Below, piece after piece: positions 50,374 to 59,244 of a DNA stretch of 64,000 nucleotides. The DNA is from Sediminitomix flava. GTDB lineage: Bacteria > Bacteroidota > Bacteroidia > Cytophagales > Flammeovirgaceae. Both the position numbers and the translations under genes were made by a program. Position 1 is the first letter of the stretch; each line of letters starts with the position of its first letter. The notes below the pieces were generated by a model. The model saw nothing but the letters and a program-made list of their open reading frames with translations, searched no databases and was not told where the DNA came from. Location: positions 310,001-374,000 of the forward strand of contig NZ_QGDO01000001.1 of assembly GCF_003149185.1 (NCBI RefSeq), written 5' to 3'.

Positions 50374-50832
50374 ATGTACTTTGAATTAAAATCTTATAAC
50401 GAACTTAGTAAAGAAGAACTATACGAAATAATCCAACTTAGAGTACTTGTTTTTGTCATAGAGCAAGACTGCCCATATCAAGATTTGGATAATAAAGATC
50501 AAGATTCTTATCACTTGATGCAAAGAGATGAGAATAATAGATTGATGGGATATTTGAGAATCGTGAAGCCTGGTATTTCTTATGAAGAACCTTCACTTGG
50601 GAGAATTGTAACTCACCCAGATTTTAGAAGACAGGGTTGGGGTGTTCCTTTGGTAGAAAAAGGCATTAGCTTTATCACAAATCAATTGAAAAAAGATTCG
50701 ATACGTATTAGTGCACAAATGTATCTAAGAAAGTTTTATGAAGGAATTGGCTTCAAGCAAGTTTCTGAAGAATACTTAGAAGATAACATTCCTCATATGG
50801 AAATGCTTTTTGAGAATAAAGTGCAAGCATAA
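50374..50832 (+). CDS. elaA: ElaA-type GNAT acetyltransferase
   Basis: A 152-residue GNAT enzyme of the ElaA group. The family start FELKSYNELSKEELYEIIQLRVLVFVIEQ, the CPYQDLDNKDQDSYHL segment and the acetyl-CoA motif RIVTHPDFRRQGWGVPLV are all present. Acetyl-group acceptor is unknown. A perfect terminator separates it from the convergent mini-protein gene. Confidence 0.92.
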   Translation: MYFELKSYNELSKEELYEIIQLRVLVFVIEQDCPYQDLDNKDQDSYHLMQRDENNRLMGYLRIVKPGISYEEPSLGRIVTHPDFRRQGWGVPLVEKGISFITNQLKKDSIRISAQMYLRKFYEGIGFKQVSEEYLEDNIPHMEMLFENKVQA

Positions 50833-50835
50833 AAA

Positions 50836-50868
50836 TAGCCCTAGCAATTATCAATTTTGCTAGGGCTA
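50836..50868. terminator. Bidirectional terminator, 12-bp perfect stem
   Basis: The arms tagccctagcaa (50836-50847) and ttgctagggcta (50857-50868) are perfectly complementary, with A5 before and T-rich sequence after. Confidence 0.92.
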
Positions 50869-50891
50869 ATTTATTTAAGAAATAGGTTTAA

Positions 50892-51083
50892 CTACTTATT
50901 TCGGTTTTCGCATAGACTTGGATCTTTCCCACAGAAAGTACATGCTTTGCCTTCAGGATTCAACAAAGGACTATTTGAAGCACAAGTTCCTTCAAATTTA
51001 CCATCTTTCTTAAAGATAATCTTTACAGACATTCCTATAAAAAACAAAGCTATAAAGCCTATTGCAAGTAATATTGTTTCCAT
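50892..51083 (-). CDS. Cys-rich mini membrane protein
   Basis: A 63-residue protein. A single N-terminal membrane helix (residues about 4-25) is followed by a short basic stretch (KKDGKFEG) and a cysteine-rich tail, CASNSPLLNPEGKACTFCGKDPSLC, with four cysteines (C-x14-C-x2-C-x6-C). I recall nearly identical small proteins across Bacteroidota, sometimes near Na+-translocating NADH:quinone reductase and ApbE genes, but neither is nearby here. The tail looks like a metal or redox site. No function is established. Confidence 0.78.
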   Translation of the reverse strand: METILLAIGFIALFFIGMSVKIIFKKDGKFEGTCASNSPLLNPEGKACTFCGKDPSLCENRNK

Positions 51084-51193
51084 AATTCTTAGTACTATTC
51101 TACAAGGCTGTAAAAGTAATCAATCTACTACTACTACGCTAATTTGTAAATAATTGTTTTCAATTCAGTAATTTATCACCGAAATGCTGATTT

Positions 51194-51973
51194 CTACGAC
51201 CGATCCGTAGAATAAAAATCTTGAATATCTTTACTTAGCTTTTGATATAATTCTTTTCGACTCTCCTCCTCTATTCTCTTCAAATGTTGTTGAATTGTCT
51301 GTTTATCTCCTCTTATCGCAGGACCTGTTTGTGCATTTGATGGCCCTATATCAAAAGCTTTATCTATTGTTTCTCGAACTAAATTTTCAAGAATTTCTAG
51401 AGGTAGATTTGCTTTTGCCAACTGATTTTCTGCAATAGTCAGAAAATGATTGACAAAATTATTTGCAAAAACAGCCGCAACATGAAGGTTTCCGCGCTGT
51501 TCACTCGTCATTTTATAGACCTTCTTGGAAAGTAAATCTGCAAGATTTTTTAGATTCTCTAAATCTTGAGTCTGCTTAGCATCCAAACAAAAAGGTATAT
51601 TTAAGAAATCAACTTCTTTCTCTTTTGAAAATGTTTGAAGTGGATAAAACACTCCATTTTTTTCAAAAAACGGATCAAATATTTCTCTTGGTTTAGCCCC
51701 TGATGTATGAACAACTAATACATTGTTTGTAATCTTTAACTCTTTAGAAACACCCTCAATGGCATCATCTGGAATGGAAATGATAAGAAGTTGTGCTTCA
51801 GATTTACTGAAATCGAGGCTATTAGTAGCATTTGCACTTACCCTTTCCGCTAACTCTTGAGCAGTATCTAAGTTTCGACTATAGATTTCTGTAATTTCAC
51901 AATGCTTTTGCAACGCTTGTGCTAAATGCCATGCTACTTTTCCAGCACCAATAAAAGCAACTTTCTCAATCAT
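51194..51973 (-). CDS. Rossmann-fold protein with DUF2520 C-terminal domain
   Basis: A 259-residue cytoplasmic protein. Residues 1-110 form a dinucleotide-binding fold with FIGAGKVAWHLA (GxGxxA-like) and LLIISIPDDAI. Residues about 125-250 are the DUF2520 helical domain (FYPLQTFSKE, LHVAAVFANNFVNHFL, ALTGPAIRGD-like QTGPAIRGD). The layout resembles ketopantoate reductase and F420-NADP reductases, suggesting an NAD(P)-dependent reductase of unknown substrate. Its start lies 3 bp after the stop of the beta-CASP nuclease gene, so the two are probably cotranscribed. Confidence 0.87.
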   Translation of the reverse strand: MIEKVAFIGAGKVAWHLAQALQKHCEITEIYSRNLDTAQELAERVSANATNSLDFSKSEAQLLIISIPDDAIEGVSKELKITNNVLVVHTSGAKPREIFDPFFEKNGVFYPLQTFSKEKEVDFLNIPFCLDAKQTQDLENLKNLADLLSKKVYKMTSEQRGNLHVAAVFANNFVNHFLTIAENQLAKANLPLEILENLVRETIDKAFDIGPSNAQTGPAIRGDKQTIQQHLKRIEEESRKELYQKLSKDIQDFYSTDRS

Positions 51974-51976
51974 GAT

Positions 51977-53398
51977 TTACAATGTTACAGTATCACCTTT
52001 AGTCGGAATCATGATATTTCCATAACCTTTCTCTTCTAAGCTTCCTTTAAAATCGTTCATCGACTCTTCCTCTCCATGAACTAAGAAAACTTGCTTCAGC
52101 TTTTGCTGATCTTGTTGCTCCACAAAATAGAGTAAATCGTTCAAGTCACCATGACCACTGAAAGAATCTGTGTGTTCAATCTTTGCTAAAACTGGAACTT
52201 CACGTCCGTCAAATTTTAGACTTTCTTCCTTATTTAACAATTTAGCACCCAAAGTTCCTTCAGCAGAGAAACCGACCATCATGATAGTTGAATAAGGATT
52301 CTCAATATTTGCTCTAATATGGTGTTGAATTCTTCCTCCTTCAATCATTCCTGAAGATGAAATGATAATACAAGGCTCATTATAATTAGAAATGGCTTTA
52401 CTATCCTTTGTGTCATGCACATAATGCATATGATCGAAATCGAATAAGCTTCCAAATTCTTTCTTGAACTCTTGTGCCTCAACATTTAAGAAATGAGAAT
52501 AATTTTCATAAATATTATTACTCTTTAATGCTAATGGACTATCTGCAAAAATCTTGATTGGAGGCAATTCATTATTTGCATATAACTGATGCAAAGTATA
52601 CAATACTGCTTGAGTACGCCCGATACTAAAAGCTGGTATAATTAGTCTACCTGTTTTATCAACACAAGTTTCTTTAATCACTCTTATTAGTTCAACAGAA
52701 GAATCCGAAATCGAAGAATGATAACGATTTCCGTAAGTAGTTTCACAAACCAAATAGTCTGCTTGTGGTGCTTCTTCTGGATCTTGTAACAATGGATAAT
52801 TCTTTCGTCCTATATCTCCTGAGAATAGAATTGTTTTCTCTTCTCCATTTTCAGTAATATGAAGGTAAATGTTAGCGGCACCCAACAAATGTCCTGTTGG
52901 AATAAATGTAATATCTAAACCTTCCTTTACATTAAACCTCCTTTTAAATTGAATTGGGACGAAGCGATCAATCGCATTTTTTACATCTTTGGGAGAATAA
53001 AGGTCATCAGGGTTGAAAGTGAAACGCTTCAAATTTCCTCCGCGAGACTTTTCTTTCTGATAAGCCTTTTTCTTCTTCATATTGATATTTGCCGAATCTA
53101 ATAACAAGATTTCAGCCAAAGCTAAAGTAGGAGAAGTACAAAGAACCTGTCCTTCAAAACCTTCATTATAAAGAAGTGGAATTTTACCCGAATGATCTAG
53201 ATGGGCATGCGTGAGTAGAACCAAATTGACCATACTAGGGTCAAATGGGAAGCTTGAGCCAGCATACAGGGGCATATCTTCTTTCATATTCCCCATATCA
53301 AGTCCGCAATCGATTAAAACACGGTAATCATCTTCTAACTCCAATAAAAATGCACTTCCGGTGACTTGCTTTGCTGCACCCCAAAATGTTAGCTTCAT
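51977..53398 (-). CDS. Beta-CASP metallo-beta-lactamase-fold ribonuclease
   Basis: I place the start at the ATG at 53396-53398 (473 residues) since the first strand MKLTFWGAAKQVTGSAFLL begins there; 20 upstream residues in the longer frame are not conserved. The MBL motifs are LTHAHLDHSGKIP, GHLLGAANIYLH and FSGDIGR. The beta-CASP/RNA-specificity region adds IISSSGMIEGGRIQHHI and VHGEEESM. Members are zinc-dependent endo/exoribonucleases related to eukaryotic CPSF73. It is cotranscribed with the DUF2520 gene. Confidence 0.92.
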   Translation of the reverse strand: MKLTFWGAAKQVTGSAFLLELEDDYRVLIDCGLDMGNMKEDMPLYAGSSFPFDPSMVNLVLLTHAHLDHSGKIPLLYNEGFEGQVLCTSPTLALAEILLLDSANINMKKKKAYQKEKSRGGNLKRFTFNPDDLYSPKDVKNAIDRFVPIQFKRRFNVKEGLDITFIPTGHLLGAANIYLHITENGEEKTILFSGDIGRKNYPLLQDPEEAPQADYLVCETTYGNRYHSSISDSSVELIRVIKETCVDKTGRLIIPAFSIGRTQAVLYTLHQLYANNELPPIKIFADSPLALKSNNIYENYSHFLNVEAQEFKKEFGSLFDFDHMHYVHDTKDSKAISNYNEPCIIISSSGMIEGGRIQHHIRANIENPYSTIMMVGFSAEGTLGAKLLNKEESLKFDGREVPVLAKIEHTDSFSGHGDLNDLLYFVEQQDQQKLKQVFLVHGEEESMNDFKGSLEEKGYGNIMIPTKGDTVTL

Positions 53399-53623
53399 AT
53401 TTCCCTCCCAAGTTTTTAGCACGAAATAATCACAAGAATTATCTGAGTAAAAATACACTCAATTTTTTACTTAAACTAATTCAAACATTACTGAACTTTT
53501 CTTAAGATTTGAATTCTTGAATTTCCTTTTTCGTATTACATAGGAATAACTTACAAGCTTTTCGTTTTGGAATATTTATTGATTCTCTTCTATTTATATT
53601 CAGACTACTAACCATATCCAGCT

Positions 53624-54289
53624 ATGAGATTTACTCCTAAATATACTGCCCTGCTTCTTAGTTTGATGTTGATAAACTTACCTTTTTTTAACATATCGGC
53701 TCAAGGCACCAAGAATAAAAAATACTGGAAAGCTATCGAGCAAAACGATAGTAAATCTCTAATCAAAATATTAGACAAGGGACAAAACCCCAATGAAAGA
53801 AATCAAGAAGGGAATACAGCCTTACACGTAGCCATTAATTTGGAGCATTGGGATTTACTTTTACCGCTTCTTAATGCGGGTGCAGACCCAAATGCTACAA
53901 ACCAAATTCATGAAACTAGTTTGATTAGACTGATCAAAAAGAAAAATAGTTATTATGTGTCTACCCTATTGAAATTTGGGGCAGAAGTAAATCAAGCTGA
54001 TTTTTCAGGAAATACACCTCTGCACTGGGCATGCAGATATACAAATGAAAAAGTGGTCTACGAGATTTTGAACAAAGGTGCTGAAATAGATTATCAGAAT
54101 AATTTTAGGGAAACGCCTCTACATTTGGCGGCTTCTTACGGCAGAATGAAAGTGGTAGAATTACTCCTGACCAACGGAGCTGACCCTTCAATTACGGATA
54201 GTATGGATCATAAAGCCTCAGATATTGCTGATGAAAAAGGATATCCTCAGATTGTATCTATATTATCCACTAGAAAAGAAGTGAAGTAG
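53624..54289 (+). CDS. Exported ankyrin-repeat protein
   Basis: A 221-residue protein with an N-terminal signal peptide (cleavage near ISAQ, residue 26). Four to five ankyrin units follow, with hallmarks NPNERNQEGNTALHVAI, GADPNATN, DFSGNTPLHWACR, NFRETPLHLAASYGR and VELLLTNGADP. Export to the periplasm is unusual but not unique for ankyrins. It probably mediates protein contacts; the partner is unknown. A terminator shared with tcdA follows. Confidence 0.88.
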   Translation: MRFTPKYTALLLSLMLINLPFFNISAQGTKNKKYWKAIEQNDSKSLIKILDKGQNPNERNQEGNTALHVAINLEHWDLLLPLLNAGADPNATNQIHETSLIRLIKKKNSYYVSTLLKFGAEVNQADFSGNTPLHWACRYTNEKVVYEILNKGAEIDYQNNFRETPLHLAASYGRMKVVELLLTNGADPSITDSMDHKASDIADEKGYPQIVSILSTRKEVK

Positions 54290-54294
54290 TACAA

Positions 54295-54333
54295 AAAAAA
54301 GCCGATTCAAAATATTAGAGAATCGGCTTTTTT
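54295..54333. terminator. Bidirectional terminator, 14-bp perfect stem
   Basis: The arms aaaaaagccgattc (54295-54308) and gaatcggctttttt (54320-54333) are perfectly complementary and give U-tracts in both directions. Confidence 0.94.
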
Positions 54334-54339
54334 AATTAT

Positions 54340-55074
54340 CTATTTTTTCAATCCTATAATGCCTCGTACAGCTTCAGCCCCACAGTAGAGACCAAAAACA
54401 GCTGGCATAAAAGAAATTGTCCCGATCACTGAACGTTTAAATTTCCCTCCTGCATCTTTGCTTGTATCGTGTACTTTAGATTTATCGATATCTTCTGGAG
54501 AAAAGACAACACGAACTCCTTTATTGATTTTGAATTCTTGTCTTAGGCGCTTTCTCACTTTTCGAGAGAAGAAACAATTATAAGTTTCTGAAATATCTGC
54601 CATTTGAGCTTGAGAAGGATCTAATCTTCCTCCTGCACCCATAGCACTTACAAACTTAAGCTTTCGGTCTACACAACCTTTGATGACAAAAACTTTAGGT
54701 GTAAGTGTATCGATACATTCGATGACGAAATCATAAGTAGATTCATCCAAAAGAGTATCAATATTACTTTCATCCAAGAAAATTTCTTTGATTGTCAAGT
54801 CTACATCTGGATTGATGTCTTTTACACGATTACCTAAAACTTGAGCTTTTGGTTGATTGTCAGTGCTTACTAAAGCTGCCAATTGACGGTTTCTGTTACT
54901 TTGTTCAACCACATCTCCATCAACCAATGTAATTTTACCAACTCCAGCTCTAGCTACTTGTTCTACAGCGTAGCCTCCTACACCCCCAAGGCCAATGATA
55001 AGTACGTGAGCATTCTGAAGTTTTTGGAGTTGATCATCATCCAACAACAAGGCTGTTCTTTGTTGCCATCCCAT
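54340..55074 (-). CDS. tcdA: tRNA threonylcarbamoyladenosine dehydratase
   Basis: A 244-residue E1-like enzyme. It has the ATP/nucleotide motif GLGGVG at 28-33 and the ThiF/MoeB-like sequence DGDVVEQSNRNRQ. The absence of zinc CxxC motifs and the moderate size fit TcdA/CsdL, which cyclises t6A37 of tRNA to ct6A. It stands alone. Confidence 0.9.
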   Translation of the reverse strand: MGWQQRTALLLDDDQLQKLQNAHVLIIGLGGVGGYAVEQVARAGVGKITLVDGDVVEQSNRNRQLAALVSTDNQPKAQVLGNRVKDINPDVDLTIKEIFLDESNIDTLLDESTYDFVIECIDTLTPKVFVIKGCVDRKLKFVSAMGAGGRLDPSQAQMADISETYNCFFSRKVRKRLRQEFKINKGVRVVFSPEDIDKSKVHDTSKDAGGKFKRSVIGTISFMPAVFGLYCGAEAVRGIIGLKK

Positions 55075-55142
55075 AGTATATGTATATTGTTTGTTGCGAT
55101 TATTAAAAAACGAACAAATTTAGGGATTACATTTCATAATAT

Positions 55143-55201
55143 AAAAATGAATGGCTTAAGTCTTTTTGGTATAAACTTCTAGACTTCAACCATTCATTTT
55201 T
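55143..55201 (-). terminator. Terminator of the HdeD gene
   Basis: The arms aaaaatgaatgg (55143-55154) and ccattcattttt (55190-55201) form a perfect 12-bp stem; complementary aagtc/gact bases continue it inward. The left A-run is a U-tract on the minus strand. Confidence 0.85.
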
Positions 55202-55221
55202 ATTCTTACCTAAGAGTTAAA

Positions 55222-55824
55222 TTAAAACTCACCTCCATCTTGCTCTTCCTTTAGCTCTTTTACATGCGTATGAACTTTCTTTAATTTAAGAGAAATAAAA
55301 GCCATTGAAGCACCAAAAGAGATCAGTGTCAAGCCCATAAAGATTACAACTGAAAAGGCAGCAGCTTGAGGCCTCCAAATCAGAATCGTACTTAAAATGA
55401 TTCCCAAAATACCAATTACTAGTAGACTTCCCCATCCAGACATTCTGAAATGACTTAATTCTAAAGAAGTACTAATTGCTCCCAAAGACCTAAACAAGAC
55501 TAAAAAACCAATGTATAATGCTAAGACCTCCATCGCCATTTCTACATCTTTGAGCAAAAGAATTCCGAGTACTAGATTTAAAATCCCCATAATTAAAGCC
55601 CATCCCCAACTTCCAAAAACCCTTTTATTTGCTACCGCGAAAAGAATTTCTAAGATACCACTTACCAAAAATGAGATACTAAATAAAATAGAAAATGTCT
55701 TATAAGAACTAGCAGGAGCCATAAAAACCCAAATTCCAAGACCAATAAAACTGAGTCCAATGATTAAAGGAATGTACCAATGTTTTACACTTTCATTTAT
55801 TTCATTGACAAACGAATTGTTCAT
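55222..55824 (-). CDS. HdeD/DUF308-family membrane protein
   Basis: A 200-residue inner-membrane protein with six hydrophobic helices in two repeats of the DUF308 unit (LVSGILEILFAVANKR, WGWALIMGILNLVLGILLL). A short charged C-terminal tail (KLKKVHTHVKELKEEQ) faces the cytoplasm. The E. coli namesake is linked to acid resistance. It is monocistronic, with a long-stem terminator after it. Confidence 0.9.
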   Translation of the reverse strand: MNNSFVNEINESVKHWYIPLIIGLSFIGLGIWVFMAPASSYKTFSILFSISFLVSGILEILFAVANKRVFGSWGWALIMGILNLVLGILLLKDVEMAMEVLALYIGFLVLFRSLGAISTSLELSHFRMSGWGSLLVIGILGIILSTILIWRPQAAAFSVVIFMGLTLISFGASMAFISLKLKKVHTHVKELKEEQDGGEF

Positions 55825-55904
55825 ATCTAAAAGCAGTTTGTTTCTAACTCAGAACATATTTGCTAGGACTCAAGAGAGAGTATGTAAGAATTAGGCAAAT
55901 AAAA

Positions 55905-55924
55905 AACGGCCTCGAAAGGCCGTT
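55905..55924 (-). terminator. Terminator of the acyl-CoA operon, UUCG loop
   Basis: The arms aacggcct (55905-55912) and aggccgtt (55917-55924) enclose a 4-nt loop that reads UUCG on the minus-strand RNA, followed by a U6 tract. Confidence 0.92.
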
Positions 55925-55958
55925 ATCAACACTAACTACTTAATTATATCAAAGAAAA

Positions 55959-57494
55959 TCATCCCATTATTGTATTCAATTTCATCGCTACACTCATGTC
56001 TCCCGAGATTTTTAATTTCCCTGCCATAAATGCATTCATAGGGTTTAGTTCACCACTCAATAAAGCATCAAAATCTTCACGAGTTACATTTACAATACAA
56101 TCAGCCTCTTTGTCTTCATTACTAACTGTATTATCTGCGTACCCATCTAAGTAGATATTTCCTTCATCACCAAATACGAATTTCATACTGTTTCCGAGTG
56201 GAGCTGCATTAGATGCTTTTTCTTGTAATACTTGCGTTGTTTTTTCGATACTCATTTCAGTTAAGTTTTCGGTTACTATTTCTTTTTCTAGTTCTGTTTC
56301 ATTGATTTTTTGAGAAGGAAAATGAATTCCATCGGCCTCTTGATAAACCTTATCGTCAATAATCATTTTGGCTAAAATTTCCTTCATTACTTCTGAAGAG
56401 CCTCCTCCAATCGTCAAGATTCTACTATCTCTTAAAAGTCTTGCAATCTTAAAATCTTCGATATAGCCATAGCCTCCAAAGAATTGAAGACATTCATACA
56501 TCACTTTATAATTCAACTCAGAGGTATTAAGCTTTGCCATCGAACACTCTTTCACAGCATAATGATTATCATTCTGTAATCGGCAACAATGATAGGTAAA
56601 GTACTTTTGGGCAGTCAATTCAGATGAAAGTTCTGCCACACGATGCCTTAGCACTTGGAATCGATTAATTTTTCTTCCAAAAGCTTCTCGTTGATTCATG
56701 TAATCCAATGCATAACTCAAAGCATGTTCAGCACTTGCCACAGCGCCAATTGCCCCAACTAATCTTTCGAGTTGAAGTCCTCCCATCAAATAATAAAAGC
56801 CTTCACCTTCTACCCCGATCAAATTCTCAACAGGAACTTTTACATCATCAAAGTTTAATTCGGCTGTATCTGAAGCATGCCATCCGAGCTTTTTCAACTT
56901 CCGTTTCGAGATTCCTTCAGCATCTAAATCAATGACTAAAAGACTTATCCCTCCTACTCCTGCTTCGGGATCAGTTTTTACAACAGCTATGACATAATCT
57001 CCATAATATGCATTGGATATAAAAGTCTTAGCTCCATTCACGATGTAATAATCTCCATCCTTTACAGCTTTTGTCTGAATATTTGCCACATCTGAGCCTG
57101 CTCCGGGTTCAGTGATTCCAATACAAGCTATTTTTTCTCCATTAACTGCACTTGGTAAATATTTCTGCTTTAAAGTTTCTGAACCATGTTTATAGATATA
57201 TGTATTTGACATATACTGATGCACCGATGGGGTAATGGCAAAACCTCCAGAAAAGCACTTCGAAATTTCTTCAATAAAAACTACCGAGAAGAAGAAATCA
57301 GCTTCAATCCCTCCATATTCCTCTGGATAGATCAAGCCTAAATAGCCCATTTCTCCAAATTTCCTCCAAATTTCTTTAGGTACTCTTTCTTGTTCTTCCC
57401 ATTCGTCAATATGAGGCATTACCTCTCGATCAAGAAAATCTCTTAATCCTTGTCTAAAAAGTTTATGCTCTTCGGTAAAATAGTAGCTTTCCAT
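55959..57494 (-). CDS. Acyl-CoA dehydrogenase fused to an SCP2 sterol-carrier domain
   Basis: I place the start at the ATG at 57492-57494 (511 residues), 2 bp after the ligase stop; a longer frame overlaps the ligase gene. Residues 1-385 are an acyl-CoA dehydrogenase with ITEPGAGSDVANI and FISNAYYGDYV. The usual YEGT position reads IGGG, so the C-terminal base Glu is missing. The helix-G sequence QLERLV matches the base position of isovaleryl-CoA and long-chain dehydrogenases, so the enzyme is probably active. Residues about 407-511 form an SCP2-type lipid-binding domain (MKFVFGDEGNIYLDG, DFDALLSGELNPMNAFMAGKLKISGDM). The added domain may deliver lipophilic acyl-CoA to the active site. Confidence 0.88.
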   Translation of the reverse strand: MESYYFTEEHKLFRQGLRDFLDREVMPHIDEWEEQERVPKEIWRKFGEMGYLGLIYPEEYGGIEADFFFSVVFIEEISKCFSGGFAITPSVHQYMSNTYIYKHGSETLKQKYLPSAVNGEKIACIGITEPGAGSDVANIQTKAVKDGDYYIVNGAKTFISNAYYGDYVIAVVKTDPEAGVGGISLLVIDLDAEGISKRKLKKLGWHASDTAELNFDDVKVPVENLIGVEGEGFYYLMGGLQLERLVGAIGAVASAEHALSYALDYMNQREAFGRKINRFQVLRHRVAELSSELTAQKYFTYHCCRLQNDNHYAVKECSMAKLNTSELNYKVMYECLQFFGGYGYIEDFKIARLLRDSRILTIGGGSSEVMKEILAKMIIDDKVYQEADGIHFPSQKINETELEKEIVTENLTEMSIEKTTQVLQEKASNAAPLGNSMKFVFGDEGNIYLDGYADNTVSNEDKEADCIVNVTREDFDALLSGELNPMNAFMAGKLKISGDMSVAMKLNTIMG

Positions 57495-57496
57495 AG

Positions 57497-59218
57497 TTAT
57501 TGTTGTTCTTCTTGGGTTATCAGTTTTTCGCTTTGTGATAAATGTTCCTTTTCCCATATTACGGGTTTAGATGTCTCCAACCATTTCTCACATTTTGTTT
57601 TATACTTATCATAGACCTCTTTCCTTCTCACTTTCATTGTTGGTGTAAGCATATAATTATCCACATCCCACATCACAGAAGTTATCACAAAAGCATGAAT
57701 TTGAGTGTATCTAGCCAAAGGTTCATTGATTTCTAAGAGTAAATCTTCAAAATGATATTGAAGTATATCTTGTTCTTGACCTTTACCAAAATCATTTAGT
57801 TGCAACAAAGCGATAGGTTGCTTTAATCCCCAGCCCACTAGACATGCATATTCTACAAATGGAGAGCTAAGGATACGTTCTTCAATCGGTGCTGGAATAA
57901 TAAATTTCCCTTTTTCAGATTTAAAATTATCATTCTTTCTCCCTGTAATTTTGAGAAAACCCTCTCCATCCAATTCCCCAATATCTTGAGTATGCAACCA
58001 ACCATTTTTCAATACCTCAGCTGTTTTTTCAGGGTCTTTATAGTAGCCTTGCATCAACCAACTTGCTCTAGTTACTACCTCCCCTTCTTCAATTTTAATT
58101 TCGACCTCGGGTAAAGCTTGACCTACCGTTCCATTTTTCCGTTCATTTTTACGCATCACTGCACAACCTCCAATATTTTCAGTCATCGCATACACTTCTT
58201 GCAGTTCAATCCCGAGTTTATTATACCAATTGAATAAACGTTGAGAGGTTGGTGCAGCACCTGTGAGTATGATTGCAGCCTCATTTAGTCCTAGTTTTTT
58301 CCGAATTGTTTTTTTAATAAATCCCGATAAAAGAGGTATAGCTAAAAGTGTATCCAAGAATGGAAGTTTAGCCATTATACCATCGTAGAACTTTGACCAA
58401 ATTCTAGGAACTGACATGAATAAAGTCGGTTGTGTATCCTCTAAATTTTTCTGAAAAGTATCTATAGATTCTCCAAATGAAATTGATCCTCCGGAAAAGA
58501 TAGCTGTGCTTTCAATTATCACTCTTTCTGCGACATGATTTAGCGGCAGATAAGAAAAGTATCTAGGATTCTTTACCTTAAAAACTTTGAGCATCCCATG
58601 CATTCTTTCTACATACATCAGAGAAATAACTCCACGATAATTATGCATTACACCTTTGGGGCTTCCAGTTGTTCCAGAAGTATAAAGTATTGTCCAAAGT
58701 TGGTCAAGTGGAGGCACAGGACTATCGGTAATTGGGGTAAATTCATAAAGAATATCTTTCCATTTTTTCCCAATATCAATTTTCACATTTCCTTCATAAT
58801 GAGGGAAACGAATAATTGTTCCTACATCTTTTACAATCTCTTTCTTCTCTCCCCAATCCTCTAGCTTCCCTACAAAAAGTGCCTTACAATCGCTATGTTC
58901 AAATACTTTCCGAAAGTCTGCAGCAGAAATATTTGGGTAAAAAGGCACCGAAACATGCCCTGCCATCATGATTGCTAAATCGGCAATAACCCAATGGCTA
59001 CAGTTTTTAGAAAGTAATCCGATATGAGACTGTGGAGGAAGATCAAGAGACCGTAGATAGTTTGCTACTCTCCTAGCTTGATCACCTACATCTTCCCAAG
59101 TGTAAATTTTCCAATTTTTACCAAAAGGCTGTCTCAAAAATGTTTGTTCCCCTCTCTCCTTTTCCCAATAATAAAAGTAATCTAGTATGTTCCATTCTGG
59201 ACTAAATTGTGTTGACAT
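57497..59218 (-). CDS. Long-chain acyl-CoA synthetase-type AMP-binding ligase
   Basis: A 573-residue ANL-superfamily enzyme. The P-loop-like ILYTSGTTGSPKGVMHNY, the A5 motif YAMTENIGG and the hinge/lysine region GWLHTQDIGELDGEGFLKITGRKND are all present, so activation of a carboxylic acid to its acyl-CoA is expected. The tail is long and lacks a membrane anchor. It sits 26 bp after one acyl-CoA dehydrogenase gene and 2 bp before another, in a clear operon. The acid substrate is unknown; long-chain or bulky lipids are likely. Confidence 0.9.
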   Translation of the reverse strand: MSTQFSPEWNILDYFYYWEKERGEQTFLRQPFGKNWKIYTWEDVGDQARRVANYLRSLDLPPQSHIGLLSKNCSHWVIADLAIMMAGHVSVPFYPNISAADFRKVFEHSDCKALFVGKLEDWGEKKEIVKDVGTIIRFPHYEGNVKIDIGKKWKDILYEFTPITDSPVPPLDQLWTILYTSGTTGSPKGVMHNYRGVISLMYVERMHGMLKVFKVKNPRYFSYLPLNHVAERVIIESTAIFSGGSISFGESIDTFQKNLEDTQPTLFMSVPRIWSKFYDGIMAKLPFLDTLLAIPLLSGFIKKTIRKKLGLNEAAIILTGAAPTSQRLFNWYNKLGIELQEVYAMTENIGGCAVMRKNERKNGTVGQALPEVEIKIEEGEVVTRASWLMQGYYKDPEKTAEVLKNGWLHTQDIGELDGEGFLKITGRKNDNFKSEKGKFIIPAPIEERILSSPFVEYACLVGWGLKQPIALLQLNDFGKGQEQDILQYHFEDLLLEINEPLARYTQIHAFVITSVMWDVDNYMLTPTMKVRRKEVYDKYKTKCEKWLETSKPVIWEKEHLSQSEKLITQEEQQ

Positions 59219-59244
59219 TAATAGTTAAGAGTTAGGCAAAAAAT

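Noticed and set aside
53399-53458. 20-residue N-terminal extension of the beta-CASP nuclease
   Set aside because: The metallo-beta-lactamase fold starts at the ATG at 53396-53398; the extension has no family resemblance.
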